Below, one piece after another: positions 32,392-41,067 of a stretch of 64,000 nucleotides of DNA (positions within the stretch are counted from its first letter, which is position 1; every line of letters starts with the position of its first letter). The DNA is from Chromatocurvus sp046260765 (GTDB lineage: Bacteria > Pseudomonadota > Gammaproteobacteria > Pseudomonadales > Halieaceae). The notes under the pieces are model-generated. The model did not search any database. It was not told where the DNA came from and worked only from the letters and a program-made list of their open reading frames with translations. The stretch lies in the NCBI GenBank assembly GCA_046260765.1, contig JBHEOO010000011.1, positions 1 to 64,000 of the forward strand, in the 5' to 3' direction. The position numbers and the translations under genes were made by a program.

Positions 32392-34356
32392 TCAGTCCGT
32401 CTTTTTCAGACCGCAGTCAGGGGCAAGGCGCAGCAGGCACTGGTGGTTGGCGGTGACGTCAATGCTGTCGAGCAGCACGCTCACAGGCTGGTTGAGCCGG
32501 AAGCGCCGTGTAGTGCTGGTCAGGCTGGCCTGCCATTTGTCGTAGCTGAATTTTTCCGGGTCCTTGCGCAGGTCTACCTGTCCTTCCAGTCCGCTGTCGT
32601 CCAGACGCGCGGTGAAGCCACCACTGTTGATGTGGGAGATATGCGCGGGCCAGGGACCCGGCGTGGAAGCCTGCAGACGCTGCAGGTAGTTCGCCGCCAG
32701 CCAGCGTTCTGCCGCCTGGCTCGCTGCACGGGCGTTCTGCAGTCTCGCCGTCAGCGACGCGAGTTCGCTTTGGTCTATAGCCACCGGGTCGCGGCCGTGC
32801 AGCGCAGCCTTTATCTGTCGCTGGACCAGGAAGTCGACGTACTTGCGCAGCGGCGAGGTGCAGTTGGTGTACCGGGGCAGCGCCATGCCCATGTGGGGTC
32901 CGGGTTCTGATGACAGCTCCGCCCGCGTCAGCAGCCGGTTCACCATGTTACGCAGTGGCAGGTGGTGCGCCGGATCGCTGAGCAGGCGGATGAGCTCTCT
33001 GTAGCCAGCGACGCTGGTAACATCGATCTCTGCTGCCTGTGGCAGGTGCAGCTCAAGAAATTTGCGCAGCTCGTCGAGGCGGTCAGCGCGGAACCCCTTG
33101 TGCCGGATGAAGGGCCCACGGATAGCCTGGTCTGAGAGGAAATCCGCTGCACAGCGGTTGGCCGCTACCATGCACTCTTCCACGAGTTTCTGGGACGCCA
33201 GTTTCTCAAACGGTTCGATGCTTTCAATCTGCTTCTGGTCATTCAGAATCCAGCGGAACTCCCGGCGATCCTCCATGAGTAGACCGTTGGCCTCACGTTC
33301 GGCATGAAGTGCGCGGAATACCTGGTAGAGCGCCTCCAGCGGGCTGGCATGACTCATCAGGCTGTCCTGCTCGCCCGACAGGTATTTGTCGACGGCAAAA
33401 TACGACAGTTTGGCCCGGGAGCGGATGGTGGCCTCGAGAAAATCGTAGTGGCGGATAACGCCGTTGTCGCCGACATCGATCTTGCACACGAGCGCAGGCC
33501 GGTCGTTGCCTGCAGACAGTGCGCAGGTGCCATGGGACATGTTCTCCGGCAGCATGGGTACGATGTCCCCGTGGAAGTACACCGAGGTCGCGCGCCGCGC
33601 AATATCGGCCTCCAGCGGTGAGTCGGCGGGCACAAAGGCAGTCGGGTCGGCAATGGCGATGTACAGCGTCCAGCCATCGCTGCTGGTATCGGCATACAGG
33701 GCATCGTCGATGTCCAGCGTCTTTGCCGCGTCGATGGAGATAAAGTCGAGGTCTGTGAGGTCGAGACGCTGCAGGTTCTCCGCCGAGGCGGACTGATTCA
33801 GCGCTGCGTCGACCTGCTGCAGCTTGGCGGCTGGCCATTCTGGCTGCAGATCGAACTTCTCCATGCTATAGCGGTTTTCAATACCCGGTGTTTCGCGGTT
33901 GCCTATGACTCTCAGCACTTTTGCCTGGGGTCTGCCATCGCGAATGGGGTGGCGCAGGACGGCACAGCGGACGTAATCGCCCTCGCGGACGCCATTGCGG
34001 GCGTGTGGCGGAATAAAAAGCCAGCGCTGCAGGTTGCTGAGATCCGGTCGCACGAACAGTGCCTTGCCCTTGCGCACGCATTCGCCGGTGAACTCACCAA
34101 GAGGGCTGTCGATAAGTTTTTCAACTTCGGCGACGCTGCGCTTGTCGGCACCCGGCCGAATGCAGACGCGGATCCGGTCATCCGGGAAGGTCTTGAGCAT
34201 CTCGTCTGGCGGGATGAACACTTCGCGGCCATCGTCGAGAACGGCAAACCCATAGCGGGCCTGAGTGCCCTTGACTACGGCTTCGGCGCGCTCCTTGACG
34301 GATTCCAACTGGTTTTTCAGGCCCTTTAGCTGTGAGAGGGCGTCGCTGTTCAGCAT
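32392..34356 (-). CDS. rnb: Exoribonuclease II
   Basis: The 654-residue protein has the RNase II layout: a cold-shock domain near the N terminus (VVKGTQARYGFAVLDDGREV), the RNB catalytic domain with the Asp cluster in FISIDAAKTLDIDDALY (all four Asp present), IADPTAFVPADS, the C-terminal RNB pattern PRYTNCTSPLRKYVDFLVQR, and a short S1-like end. It degrades single-stranded RNA from the 3' end. Length favours RNase II over RNase R (about 800). Confidence 0.94.
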   Translation of the reverse strand: MLNSDALSQLKGLKNQLESVKERAEAVVKGTQARYGFAVLDDGREVFIPPDEMLKTFPDDRIRVCIRPGADKRSVAEVEKLIDSPLGEFTGECVRKGKALFVRPDLSNLQRWLFIPPHARNGVREGDYVRCAVLRHPIRDGRPQAKVLRVIGNRETPGIENRYSMEKFDLQPEWPAAKLQQVDAALNQSASAENLQRLDLTDLDFISIDAAKTLDIDDALYADTSSDGWTLYIAIADPTAFVPADSPLEADIARRATSVYFHGDIVPMLPENMSHGTCALSAGNDRPALVCKIDVGDNGVIRHYDFLEATIRSRAKLSYFAVDKYLSGEQDSLMSHASPLEALYQVFRALHAEREANGLLMEDRREFRWILNDQKQIESIEPFEKLASQKLVEECMVAANRCAADFLSDQAIRGPFIRHKGFRADRLDELRKFLELHLPQAAEIDVTSVAGYRELIRLLSDPAHHLPLRNMVNRLLTRAELSSEPGPHMGMALPRYTNCTSPLRKYVDFLVQRQIKAALHGRDPVAIDQSELASLTARLQNARAASQAAERWLAANYLQRLQASTPGPWPAHISHINSGGFTARLDDSGLEGQVDLRKDPEKFSYDKWQASLTSTTRRFRLNQPVSVLLDSIDVTANHQCLLRLAPDCGLKKTD

Positions 34357-34490
34357 AGTGGCGTCTGTGCGGCCTGTTTATTGATCAGTCGGCTATCGTA
34401 GCGGAAAAGGTCTCGGGTGTCAGTGTGGAATACCGGATCGATGAGGCACAAGCGCGCCTGCCCGCAACGCCCTGACCTGCGCTGACACGA

Positions 34491-34520
34491 TTGACAGTGT
34501 TGCGGATTGTTGCCAATAAT
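34491..34520 (+). promoter_or_regulatory. Predicted sigma70 promoter for the PIN-PhoH gene
   Basis: TTGACA (34491-34496) and AATAAT (34515-34520) are spaced by 18 bases with a TGCC just before the -10. It would give a leader of about 175 bases. Confidence 0.6.
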
Positions 34521-34586
34521 TGTCAGTGGAGATGCAGTAAAACGGCAGATCATCCGTATCAGACGTGGCGCTCTAATGGCTCCAAT

Positions 34587-34626
34587 CTCCCGCAGCAGGC
34601 CGCTCGCTCCCGCAGCAGGCCGCTCG
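34587..34626 (+). repeat. 20-base perfect tandem duplication in the phoH leader
   Basis: CTCCCGCAGCAGGCCGCTCG occurs twice back to back at 34587-34606 and 34607-34626, inside the predicted 5' leader. The unit contains a GCAGCAGGCCGC self-complementary tendency that could fold. Confidence 0.95.
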
Positions 34627-34702
34627 CCCGGCGCCGCTGGACGGTTGGCGCGATTCCCGCCGCAGTACATTGTGCAACGCACTAAAGAACCAGGAGCTCA
34701 AT

Positions 34703-36139
34703 ATGGATGCCAGTCCCGCACTGAACGCCGGCATGTCAGAGGTGCTGCCGTTGCAGACCAAGACCTACGTGCTGGACACCAACGTCCTGCTCCACGATCC
34801 GACGGCGATTACCGGCTTTTCCGAGCATCACGTGGTGATTCCGATGACGGTGCTGGAGGAGCTGGACCATATCAAGGATCGTCACGACAAGACGGTAAGC
34901 CGTGAGGCGCGCATTGCCATCCAGCTCATCGACAAGGTGGTCGACGCGGCCACGCCGCAGGAAATCCAGGCCGGCGTGGAACTGCCCGGCACTACGCTGG
35001 AAGGCCGCCTGGGTACGCTGGCAATCTATCCCGACCAGCTGATCAGCGACGACAGCCAGGTCCCCTATCTCGACGTTACCCAGGATCAGGCCAACGACAA
35101 CCGTATCATCAATGTCGCCATCCGGCTGCAGGCTGAAAACCCGGACAGCTTTGTCTGTCTGGTGACCAAGGACATCAACATGCGCATCAAGGCCAAGGGG
35201 TCGGGTCTGATGCATGTGGAGGACTACCGGCGCGATCGTGTGCTCGATGACATCGACCTGCTCGCGCGCGGTTACCAGCGCATTGAGGGTGATTTCTGGA
35301 GCACGGTGTCGGAGGTCGATACGGTGCGCGAGGGCGAACAGACCCTGCACCGGGTGCCGCGTGACGCGCTGCCGGAGGCTTACCCCAACCTGTTCGTCCA
35401 TGACGACAACGCGTTCTTTGCCTTTGTTGTGCGTCTCGATGCGAAGCATGTGTTCCTGCGCTGCGAGAGTCGCGACAATCTCATGAAGCGGCGCTTCTGG
35501 GGCCTGTCACCGCGCAATCTCGAGCAGGCCATGGCCATGGCTCTGCTCGGCGACAACAGCGTGGACATGACGGTCATGACCGGCCCGGCGGGGTCTGGCA
35601 AGACGCTGCTGGCGCTGGCCTACGGGCTCCACGCCATTCTCGAGGAAGGGCGCTTCAGCAAGCTGATCATCGCCCGCTCGACGCCGCCGATCGCAGAGGA
35701 TATCGGCTTTCTGCCCGGCACGGAGGAGGAGAAGATGGCGCCCTGGCTGGCGGCCTTCGATGACAATCTCGAGATTCTCCACGGCGGCGATGAATCCTGT
35801 GTCGGCAGCATCGATTACGTTAAGGAGCGGGCAAACATACAGTTCAAGTCGCTCAACTTCATGCGCGGGCGTTCGTTCAACAACGCCTACATTATTATCG
35901 ACGAGGCCCAGGGACTGACCCAGTTTCAGCTCAAGTCCGTGATTTCACGGGTGGGTGAGGGCTCGAGAATTGTCGTGCTTGGCAACCTGGCACAGATCGA
36001 CAACAAATACATTTCGCCGCTGACATCCGGACTGACCTATCTGGTTGAGAAGAGCAAGTCGTATCAGCATGCGGGCATCATGCACATCGGTGGTATTGTG
36101 CGCTCGCGGCTTGCGGCGTTCGCCGAGGAGCAGCTATAG
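34703..36139 (+). CDS. PIN-PhoH fusion protein (PhoH2-type RNA helicase/nuclease)
   Basis: The 478-residue protein joins an N-terminal PIN RNase domain (YVLDTNVLLHDP, TVLEELD, ANDNRIINVA, LVTKDINMRIKA with its acidic residues) to a C-terminal PhoH ATPase (Walker A GPAGSGKTLLALAYG; ARSTPPIAEDIGFLPGT; Walker B IIIDEAQGL). Such PhoH2 proteins act as sequence-specific RNA helicase-nucleases in actinobacteria; the role in proteobacteria is less clear. CAGGAG precedes ATG 34703. No antitoxin-like small gene is evident upstream. Confidence 0.94.
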   Translation: MDASPALNAGMSEVLPLQTKTYVLDTNVLLHDPTAITGFSEHHVVIPMTVLEELDHIKDRHDKTVSREARIAIQLIDKVVDAATPQEIQAGVELPGTTLEGRLGTLAIYPDQLISDDSQVPYLDVTQDQANDNRIINVAIRLQAENPDSFVCLVTKDINMRIKAKGSGLMHVEDYRRDRVLDDIDLLARGYQRIEGDFWSTVSEVDTVREGEQTLHRVPRDALPEAYPNLFVHDDNAFFAFVVRLDAKHVFLRCESRDNLMKRRFWGLSPRNLEQAMAMALLGDNSVDMTVMTGPAGSGKTLLALAYGLHAILEEGRFSKLIIARSTPPIAEDIGFLPGTEEEKMAPWLAAFDDNLEILHGGDESCVGSIDYVKERANIQFKSLNFMRGRSFNNAYIIIDEAQGLTQFQLKSVISRVGEGSRIVVLGNLAQIDNKYISPLTSGLTYLVEKSKSYQHAGIMHIGGIVRSRLAAFAEEQL

Positions 36140-36162
36140 GGCGTTTCGCTGCGCCCGGGCAG

Positions 36163-37197
36163 TCATGAATCTTCCGTTGAATCGTTGCGTCGACGCGCCA
36201 GGTCGCGCTCCAGCGCAAACTCCAGGCGCAATATGATGCTCCACTCGCCGCTGCGACCGCTGTCGGCCTGAAGCTGGCGGAAGCTGTAGCTGGGTTCAAA
36301 TTCAACAAACATGTAAGGCCGGTATACCTGGCGTCTGAAGACTGTGCCAAGTCTGTAGCTGCGCACAAAAGGGTCGGGGCGGGTCACGCCGTTGACCAGG
36401 AAGAAATGTTCCACAGCGAGTGGTCTCTCGCTATCAGTCAGATGGCGCTGCCTCAGTGCCAGGCGCGAGCGCCACTCCACGCCCTCGCTCTCTTCCCCCC
36501 AGATACCCCGCTGGCTCCATCGCCACACGTTGTTTTCGCTCTGCTTATAATTAATGTCGAGCTGGGTGGTGCCGTAGAGACCTTCGTCGGACTCGTGCTG
36601 AAGTCGCTGAATGAATCGGTAACTGACGCTATCAATTACGTCACCCTGGTTTCGGTATCTCACGCCCGGCTTTAGCCCGCTCCTGTTCAGGCTCAGTGTG
36701 GTATCGAACCGGGAACGCTTGCCTTCGCGCAGCAGATACTGGAGCCCTACCTGGTCATCGAGCCGATCGTCGTCCAGATCCTGATCGTCCTCTGCCTGGT
36801 CGCTGAATACCAGGTCCAGCCGGCGCGAGATGCGGGGCAGCTGTAGCTTGCCGCGCAGTCGCGGCTTCACATCGTATCCCTCGGCAGAGTCCCAGTCGTT
36901 GATCAACTGCAGCCGCAGCAATGACTCCGCCTGCTCCAGATTGTAGGTCGCGTCACCAAAAAACTGATCCATCCACTCGGTCAGCGCCTGTGCACTGTCG
37001 GTAACGTAGGCATGGCTGGTGTCGACCCAGTTTTCTTCGGTGTCTTCCAGCTTTTGTTTTGACGCAGGCACGGGGGCTGTCCAACCGCGGAGCGAGTCGT
37101 CTGTCTGGGCGTTGGGGTGGGCCACACACAGGCACAGGAGGGCAGACAGTGCAAAGTGACTGACCCGAGCCTGATTTGCCGGTAAACTTCCGCCCAT
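36163..37197 (-). CDS. Predicted outer-membrane beta-barrel-like protein of unknown function
   Basis: The 344-residue protein has a signal peptide (core HFALSALLCLCVAHPNAQ) and a helical start, then many amphipathic strands with alternating aromatic and polar residues (DTTLSLNRSGLKPGVRYRNQ, YMFVEFEPSYSFRQL), ending with an Arg-rich tail. This suits a beta-barrel or periplasmic beta protein, though the terminal aromatic signature of outer-membrane proteins is lacking. Its ATG overlaps the divergent psd ATG by two bases (CATG at 37195-37198). Confidence 0.7.
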   Translation of the reverse strand: MGGSLPANQARVSHFALSALLCLCVAHPNAQTDDSLRGWTAPVPASKQKLEDTEENWVDTSHAYVTDSAQALTEWMDQFFGDATYNLEQAESLLRLQLINDWDSAEGYDVKPRLRGKLQLPRISRRLDLVFSDQAEDDQDLDDDRLDDQVGLQYLLREGKRSRFDTTLSLNRSGLKPGVRYRNQGDVIDSVSYRFIQRLQHESDEGLYGTTQLDINYKQSENNVWRWSQRGIWGEESEGVEWRSRLALRQRHLTDSERPLAVEHFFLVNGVTRPDPFVRSYRLGTVFRRQVYRPYMFVEFEPSYSFRQLQADSGRSGEWSIILRLEFALERDLARRRNDSTEDS

Positions 37198-38062
37198 GAC
37201 GACACTCTTTATCTGGCTCCAGCACTGCCTGCCGCAGCACCTTCTATCAAGGATCGTAGGCTCTCTCGCCCGTGCACGCCAGCCCCGCTGGCTGGTTTCC
37301 TGGGTTATCCGTCGGTTTGTTGCGCACTACAACGTGAATCTCGCCGAGGCGCAGGCAGCCGATGTCTCTGCTTACCGTTCCTTTAATGCGTTCTTTACCC
37401 GATCGCTGAAGCCCGATGCGCGACCGCTTGCCGATGCCGATCTGGTCTGCCCCGCTGATGGCGTGCTCAGCCAGTTCGGCGCCATTTACGGTGGCCGCTT
37501 ACTCCAGGCAAAGGGACGCCACTTCGCACTCGACGAATTACTGGGGGGCGATACCGCGCGCGCTTCGATCTTTAACGATGGCGCTTTCGCGACGATCTAT
37601 CTCTCTCCGCGTGATTATCACAGAGTGCATATGCCGATGGCGGGTCGTCTGACTGCCACCTGCTATATTCCCGGGCGGCTGTTCTCGGTGAATGCGGTGA
37701 CGGCAGAGGGGGTGGACAGGCTGTTTGCCCGCAACGAGCGCCTGGTGTGTTACTTCGACGGGCCCCGGGGACCGTTTGCGATGGTGCTGGTCGGCGCCAT
37801 GATCGTCGCCGGGATCGAGACCGTGTGGTCGGGTCAGGTAGCACCGCCGCCGCGACGGCCGGTCTCCAAAGATTATTCCGTGCTCCCGACCCCGGTCAGC
37901 CTGGAGCGCGGTGATGAGATGGGACGCTTCCTGCTTGGGTCGACGGTGATTCTGCTGTTTCCACCCGGCGCGCCGGTTTTCAACCGGGCATTGGCACCTG
38001 GTGCGCAGACACGCATCGGTGAGGCCATGGGTGCATACGACGAAGCTCCCAAAGGGACTTAA
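37196..38062 (+). CDS. psd: Phosphatidylserine decarboxylase proenzyme
   Basis: The 288-residue membrane-associated enzyme makes phosphatidylethanolamine from phosphatidylserine. It has the family pattern SYRSFNAFFTRSLKPDARP, CPADGVLSQFG, LSPRDYHRVHMP, FARNERLVCYF, and the LGST self-cleavage site (FLLGSTVILLFPPG), whose Ser becomes the pyruvoyl group. The N terminus (MTTLFIWLQHCLPQHLLS) aligns with E. coli Psd, supporting the ATG that overlaps the divergent gene's start. No good ribosome binding site is seen. Confidence 0.97.
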   Translation: MTTLFIWLQHCLPQHLLSRIVGSLARARQPRWLVSWVIRRFVAHYNVNLAEAQAADVSAYRSFNAFFTRSLKPDARPLADADLVCPADGVLSQFGAIYGGRLLQAKGRHFALDELLGGDTARASIFNDGAFATIYLSPRDYHRVHMPMAGRLTATCYIPGRLFSVNAVTAEGVDRLFARNERLVCYFDGPRGPFAMVLVGAMIVAGIETVWSGQVAPPPRRPVSKDYSVLPTPVSLERGDEMGRFLLGSTVILLFPPGAPVFNRALAPGAQTRIGEAMGAYDEAPKGT

Positions 38063-38070
38063 GGCCGTGT

Positions 38071-39120
38071 TTACGCAGCGTCCAGCGACCCGATGATATG
38101 ACGATAACTGGCGAGGCGCTGCGCCGGGATCAGTCCGCCTGCAACGGCCGCCAGCAGCGCGCAGCCCGGCTCACTCTGGTGCCGGCAATCGCGGAAGCGA
38201 CATTTGCCAAGGTAGGGATGAAACTCGCGAAAGCCGGACTCCACCGCATACCGTGTGAGGTGCCCGAGGCCAAATTCACGAATCCCCGGTGAGTCTATGA
38301 GTTGTCCGCCCGAGGGCAGGTGAAACAGCCCCGATGTTGTCGTGGTGTGTGTGCCTTTGCCGGAACCCTCGGAGAGAGCGCCAGTGCGTTGCGGTGCGGC
38401 ACCCGGCAGGAGAGCGTTGAGCAGCGACGTCTTGCCCACGCCTGACTGGCCGACAAAGACGCTGGTGTGGCCGCGCAGGGCATCCTCCAGTTCCGCAAGC
38501 CCACTGTGGATTGAGCAGCGTATGACGGGATAGCCAAGTGGGGGGTAGATTTTGAGCATGTCCTCCAATGGTGCCGCGAGTGCCGGGTCTTCAAGCAGAT
38601 CACATTTGTTCACCACGATGAGCGGCCTTGCGCCGGTTTCCTGCGCCGCGACCAGATAACGGTCGAGCAGATTGGCGTGCGGTGTCGGCAGCGGCGCGAT
38701 GACGACAGCGATCTGGTCGATGTTGGCGGCGATCGCTTTCAGTTTGCCGTAGGCATCCGGACGCCGCAGTTCAGTGGTCCGGGGGAGCTGCGCAACGACC
38801 ACGCCGGTGGGTTCACCGGGGCAGAATACAACGCGATCGCCGGTCACCATGCCGTCCAGGTTCGCGCGCAGATGGCAGCGGGCGCTTTTTGACAGACCTG
38901 TCCCGCTTTCCGTTTCGACATCGACCTGCGTGCCGTAGTGGGCCGTTACGACACCTTCAAGCTCCTCCACGGTGGACAGATCCCCGCCAGCGTCAGGACC
39001 AATCGGGACCTGATCCCCCCGTTCGCCAGGTTCCGACGCTCGTGCGGCCCGGCGGGCCCGCTCGGCGCGAATCTTCTCGATGCGCCAGGCCTGCTGCCGG
39101 GTGAGTTTTCGCTTTGTCAT
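38071..39120 (-). CDS. rsgA: Ribosome small-subunit GTPase RsgA
   Basis: The 349-residue protein has an N-terminal OB fold, the circularly permuted GTPase order (G4 VVNKCDLL before G1 GQSGVGKTSLLNAL and G3 LIDSPGIREFGL), THTTTTSGLFHLP, and the zinc site CRFRDCRHQSEPGC. It acts in 30S subunit maturation. ATG 39120 starts MTKRKLTRQQAWRIEK as in the family; ATG 39129 is possible. It ends eight bases after convergent psd. Confidence 0.96.
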   Translation of the reverse strand: MTKRKLTRQQAWRIEKIRAERARRAARASEPGERGDQVPIGPDAGGDLSTVEELEGVVTAHYGTQVDVETESGTGLSKSARCHLRANLDGMVTGDRVVFCPGEPTGVVVAQLPRTTELRRPDAYGKLKAIAANIDQIAVVIAPLPTPHANLLDRYLVAAQETGARPLIVVNKCDLLEDPALAAPLEDMLKIYPPLGYPVIRCSIHSGLAELEDALRGHTSVFVGQSGVGKTSLLNALLPGAAPQRTGALSEGSGKGTHTTTTSGLFHLPSGGQLIDSPGIREFGLGHLTRYAVESGFREFHPYLGKCRFRDCRHQSEPGCALLAAVAGGLIPAQRLASYRHIIGSLDAA

Positions 39121-39223
39121 GCCCGGCATTATCGATCGCCGCTTCGGCCAAGTCGAGCGCAGCGATGACTGCGTGTTAAGCTCCGGGTTTCGGCAGGACC
39201 GGCTTTGGTAGAGGAGAGTATTG

Positions 39224-39784
39224 ATGCGTGACGACAGTCATCTGGTGTGGGTGGACATGGAGATGACCGGGCTGGATCCCGATCGTGATCGCGTGATCGA
39301 GATTGCCAGCATTGTCACCGACAGCAGTCTCAATACACTGGCCGAAGGGCCGGTGATAGCCATATACCAGTCCGAAGCGGTGCTGGCCCGGATGGATGAG
39401 TGGAATACAACGCATCACACGCGCTCCGGCCTGGTCGACCGCGTTGTCGCCAGTGCGTCGGATGAGGCGGCGGCGACGCGGGAAACCCTCGATTTTCTCG
39501 CCCAGTGGGTGAGTGAAGGCGCATCGCCCATGTGCGGCAACTCTATCTGTCAGGATCGGCGATTCATGGCGCGGCACATGCCGGAGCTCGAAGCCTTTTT
39601 CCATTACCGCAACCTGGACGTCAGCAGCCTGAAGATTCTCGCGCAGCGCTGGCGGCCTGATCTCTATGCGGCGCTGGACAAGAAATCCGCACACCTGGCG
39701 CTGGACGATATCCGTGACTCGATCGCGGAGCTGCGCTTCTATCGCGACACTTTTCTGCGCCTGGGAGAAGCGCAGCCCGACTGA
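39224..39784 (+). CDS. orn: Oligoribonuclease
   Basis: The 186-residue DEDD exonuclease carries LVWVDMEMTGLDPDRDRVIE at the N terminus with the catalytic Asp and Glu, GNSICQDRRFMARHMP, and HLALDDIRDSI with the later acidic residues. It degrades 2-5 nt RNAs including pGpG. GAGGAGAG precedes ATG 39224. It is divergent from rsgA, the usual arrangement. Its last codons are part of a downstream tandem repeat. Confidence 0.97.
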   Translation: MRDDSHLVWVDMEMTGLDPDRDRVIEIASIVTDSSLNTLAEGPVIAIYQSEAVLARMDEWNTTHHTRSGLVDRVVASASDEAAATRETLDFLAQWVSEGASPMCGNSICQDRRFMARHMPELEAFFHYRNLDVSSLKILAQRWRPDLYAALDKKSAHLALDDIRDSIAELRFYRDTFLRLGEAQPD

Positions 39785-39865
39785 GCCGCAGCCCGATTGA
39801 GCCGCAGCCCGACTGAGCCGCAACTCGCTGGGCCGCAACTCGCTGGGCCGCAACCCGCTGGGCCG
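39771..39865 (+). repeat. 15-16 base degenerate tandem repeat at the orn 3' end
   Basis: Six units based on GCCGCAGCCCGACTGA drift to GCCGCAACTCGCTGG. The first overlaps the last codons and stop of orn, and the rest extend toward the convergent queG gene. Confidence 0.85.
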
Positions 39866-39905
39866 GTGCCTCTTCCGGCTCCCCGTCGACCGGGCGCTGC
39901 GGACC

Positions 39906-40967
39906 TCAGAGGCGGAATTTGTGGCGCTCGAGTGCCCACTCCACATGCTCGCGTACCAGTGCTGAGGAATGCCCCCGGCGACTCTGCAGCGCGTCGACGG
40001 TTGCCTGGGTGCCGGGGGCATTGCCCAGGGCCACGGCAAGGTTACGCAGCCAGCGTTCATGTCCGATCCGGCGCAGTGCCGAACCCTCGGTGCGGGCTTC
40101 GTAGGTCTGTTCGTCCCACAGAAACAGCGATACCAGATCACTGTCGTCCAGCCCGTGGCGCGGCTTAAAGTCGGCCTCATCCGTGTGCTGCGCGAACTTG
40201 TTCCAGGGACACACCAGCTGGCAGTCGTCGCAGCCGAAGATGCGGTTGCCCATAAGAGGACGCAGCGCCGGATCGATACTGCCCTTGTGTTCGATGGTGA
40301 GATAGGAAATACAGCGTCTCGCGTCGAGCTGAAAGGGGCCGGTGAAAGCATCGGTGGGACAGATGTCCAGGCAGGCGCGGCAGCTGCCGCAGTGCTTTTC
40401 CGTACGTGCGTTATCGGTGGGCAGCGGCAGGTCTGTGTAGATCTCACCAAGGAAAAACCAGGAGCCCACGCGCTCGTTGATCAGCATCGTGTTCTTGGCA
40501 ATCCAGCCGAGTCCGGCGCGCTCGGCCAGCGCCCGCTCCAGTACCGGGGCGCTGTCGACAAAGGCCCGGTACTCACCGCCCCCCGCTTCATCCCTGATGC
40601 GTCTGGCCAGCGCCGCGAGGCGCTTGCGCAGCAGTTTGTGATAGTCACGGCCGAGGGTGTAGCGGGAGATGTAGGCCCGGTCTGTTGACGCCAGCACCTG
40701 CTCCGGGTCTGCTCCCTGGGGCAGGTAGTCCATGCGCACTGACAGCACCCGGCAGGTTCCCGGCACCAGTTCTTCGGGGCGAGATCGCTTGCTGCCGTGG
40801 CTTGCCATCCACTGCATCTCACCGTGATAGCCAGCATCCAGCCACTTCTGCAGATAGGCCTCGTGTTCGGCCAGATTGATATCGCTGATCCCAAGCTGCT
40901 GAAAGCCCAGTTCTACGGCCCACTCACGAATGCGCTCCGCGAGCGCGGCCGATTGTGTTGCATCCAT
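39906..40967 (-). CDS. queG: Epoxyqueuosine reductase
   Basis: The 353-residue cobalamin- and Fe-S-dependent enzyme performs the last step of tRNA queuosine synthesis. Two [4Fe-4S] motifs are complete: HCGSCRACLDICPTDAF and IFGCDDCQLVCPWNKFA. Also typical are GYHGEMQWM, RYTLGRDYHKLLRKRL and IAKNTMLINE. ATG 40967 gives MDATQSAALAERIREWA, the normal family start; the open frame runs upstream over nnr. It is divergent from nnr. Confidence 0.96.
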   Translation of the reverse strand: MDATQSAALAERIREWAVELGFQQLGISDINLAEHEAYLQKWLDAGYHGEMQWMASHGSKRSRPEELVPGTCRVLSVRMDYLPQGADPEQVLASTDRAYISRYTLGRDYHKLLRKRLAALARRIRDEAGGGEYRAFVDSAPVLERALAERAGLGWIAKNTMLINERVGSWFFLGEIYTDLPLPTDNARTEKHCGSCRACLDICPTDAFTGPFQLDARRCISYLTIEHKGSIDPALRPLMGNRIFGCDDCQLVCPWNKFAQHTDEADFKPRHGLDDSDLVSLFLWDEQTYEARTEGSALRRIGHERWLRNLAVALGNAPGTQATVDALQSRRGHSSALVREHVEWALERHKFRL

Positions 40968-41067
40968 TGCCCGTGTCACCGGATCATCCCAAAGCTGCTC
41001 CCGAGTTGCGTATAATCCCGGCCCAAGCCGCACACCTTTCATGTCGGCGGCACTGACGAGGATCGCC

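Larger units (their letters stand above)
34357..34702. other. Intergenic region upstream of phoH
   Basis: About 345 bases without a gene separate divergent rnb and phoH. They hold a strong-looking plus-strand promoter, a 20-base tandem duplication, and a long leader to phoH. No tRNA or riboswitch fold was recognised. Confidence 0.6.

Noticed and set aside
34357..34702. tRNA or riboswitch in the phoH leader
   Set aside because: No cloverleaf or known aptamer pattern could be drawn.
39176..40450. Minus-strand frame of 424 codons over orn and queG
   Set aside because: It is antisense to orn and out of frame with queG, whose Fe-S motifs lie in another frame.
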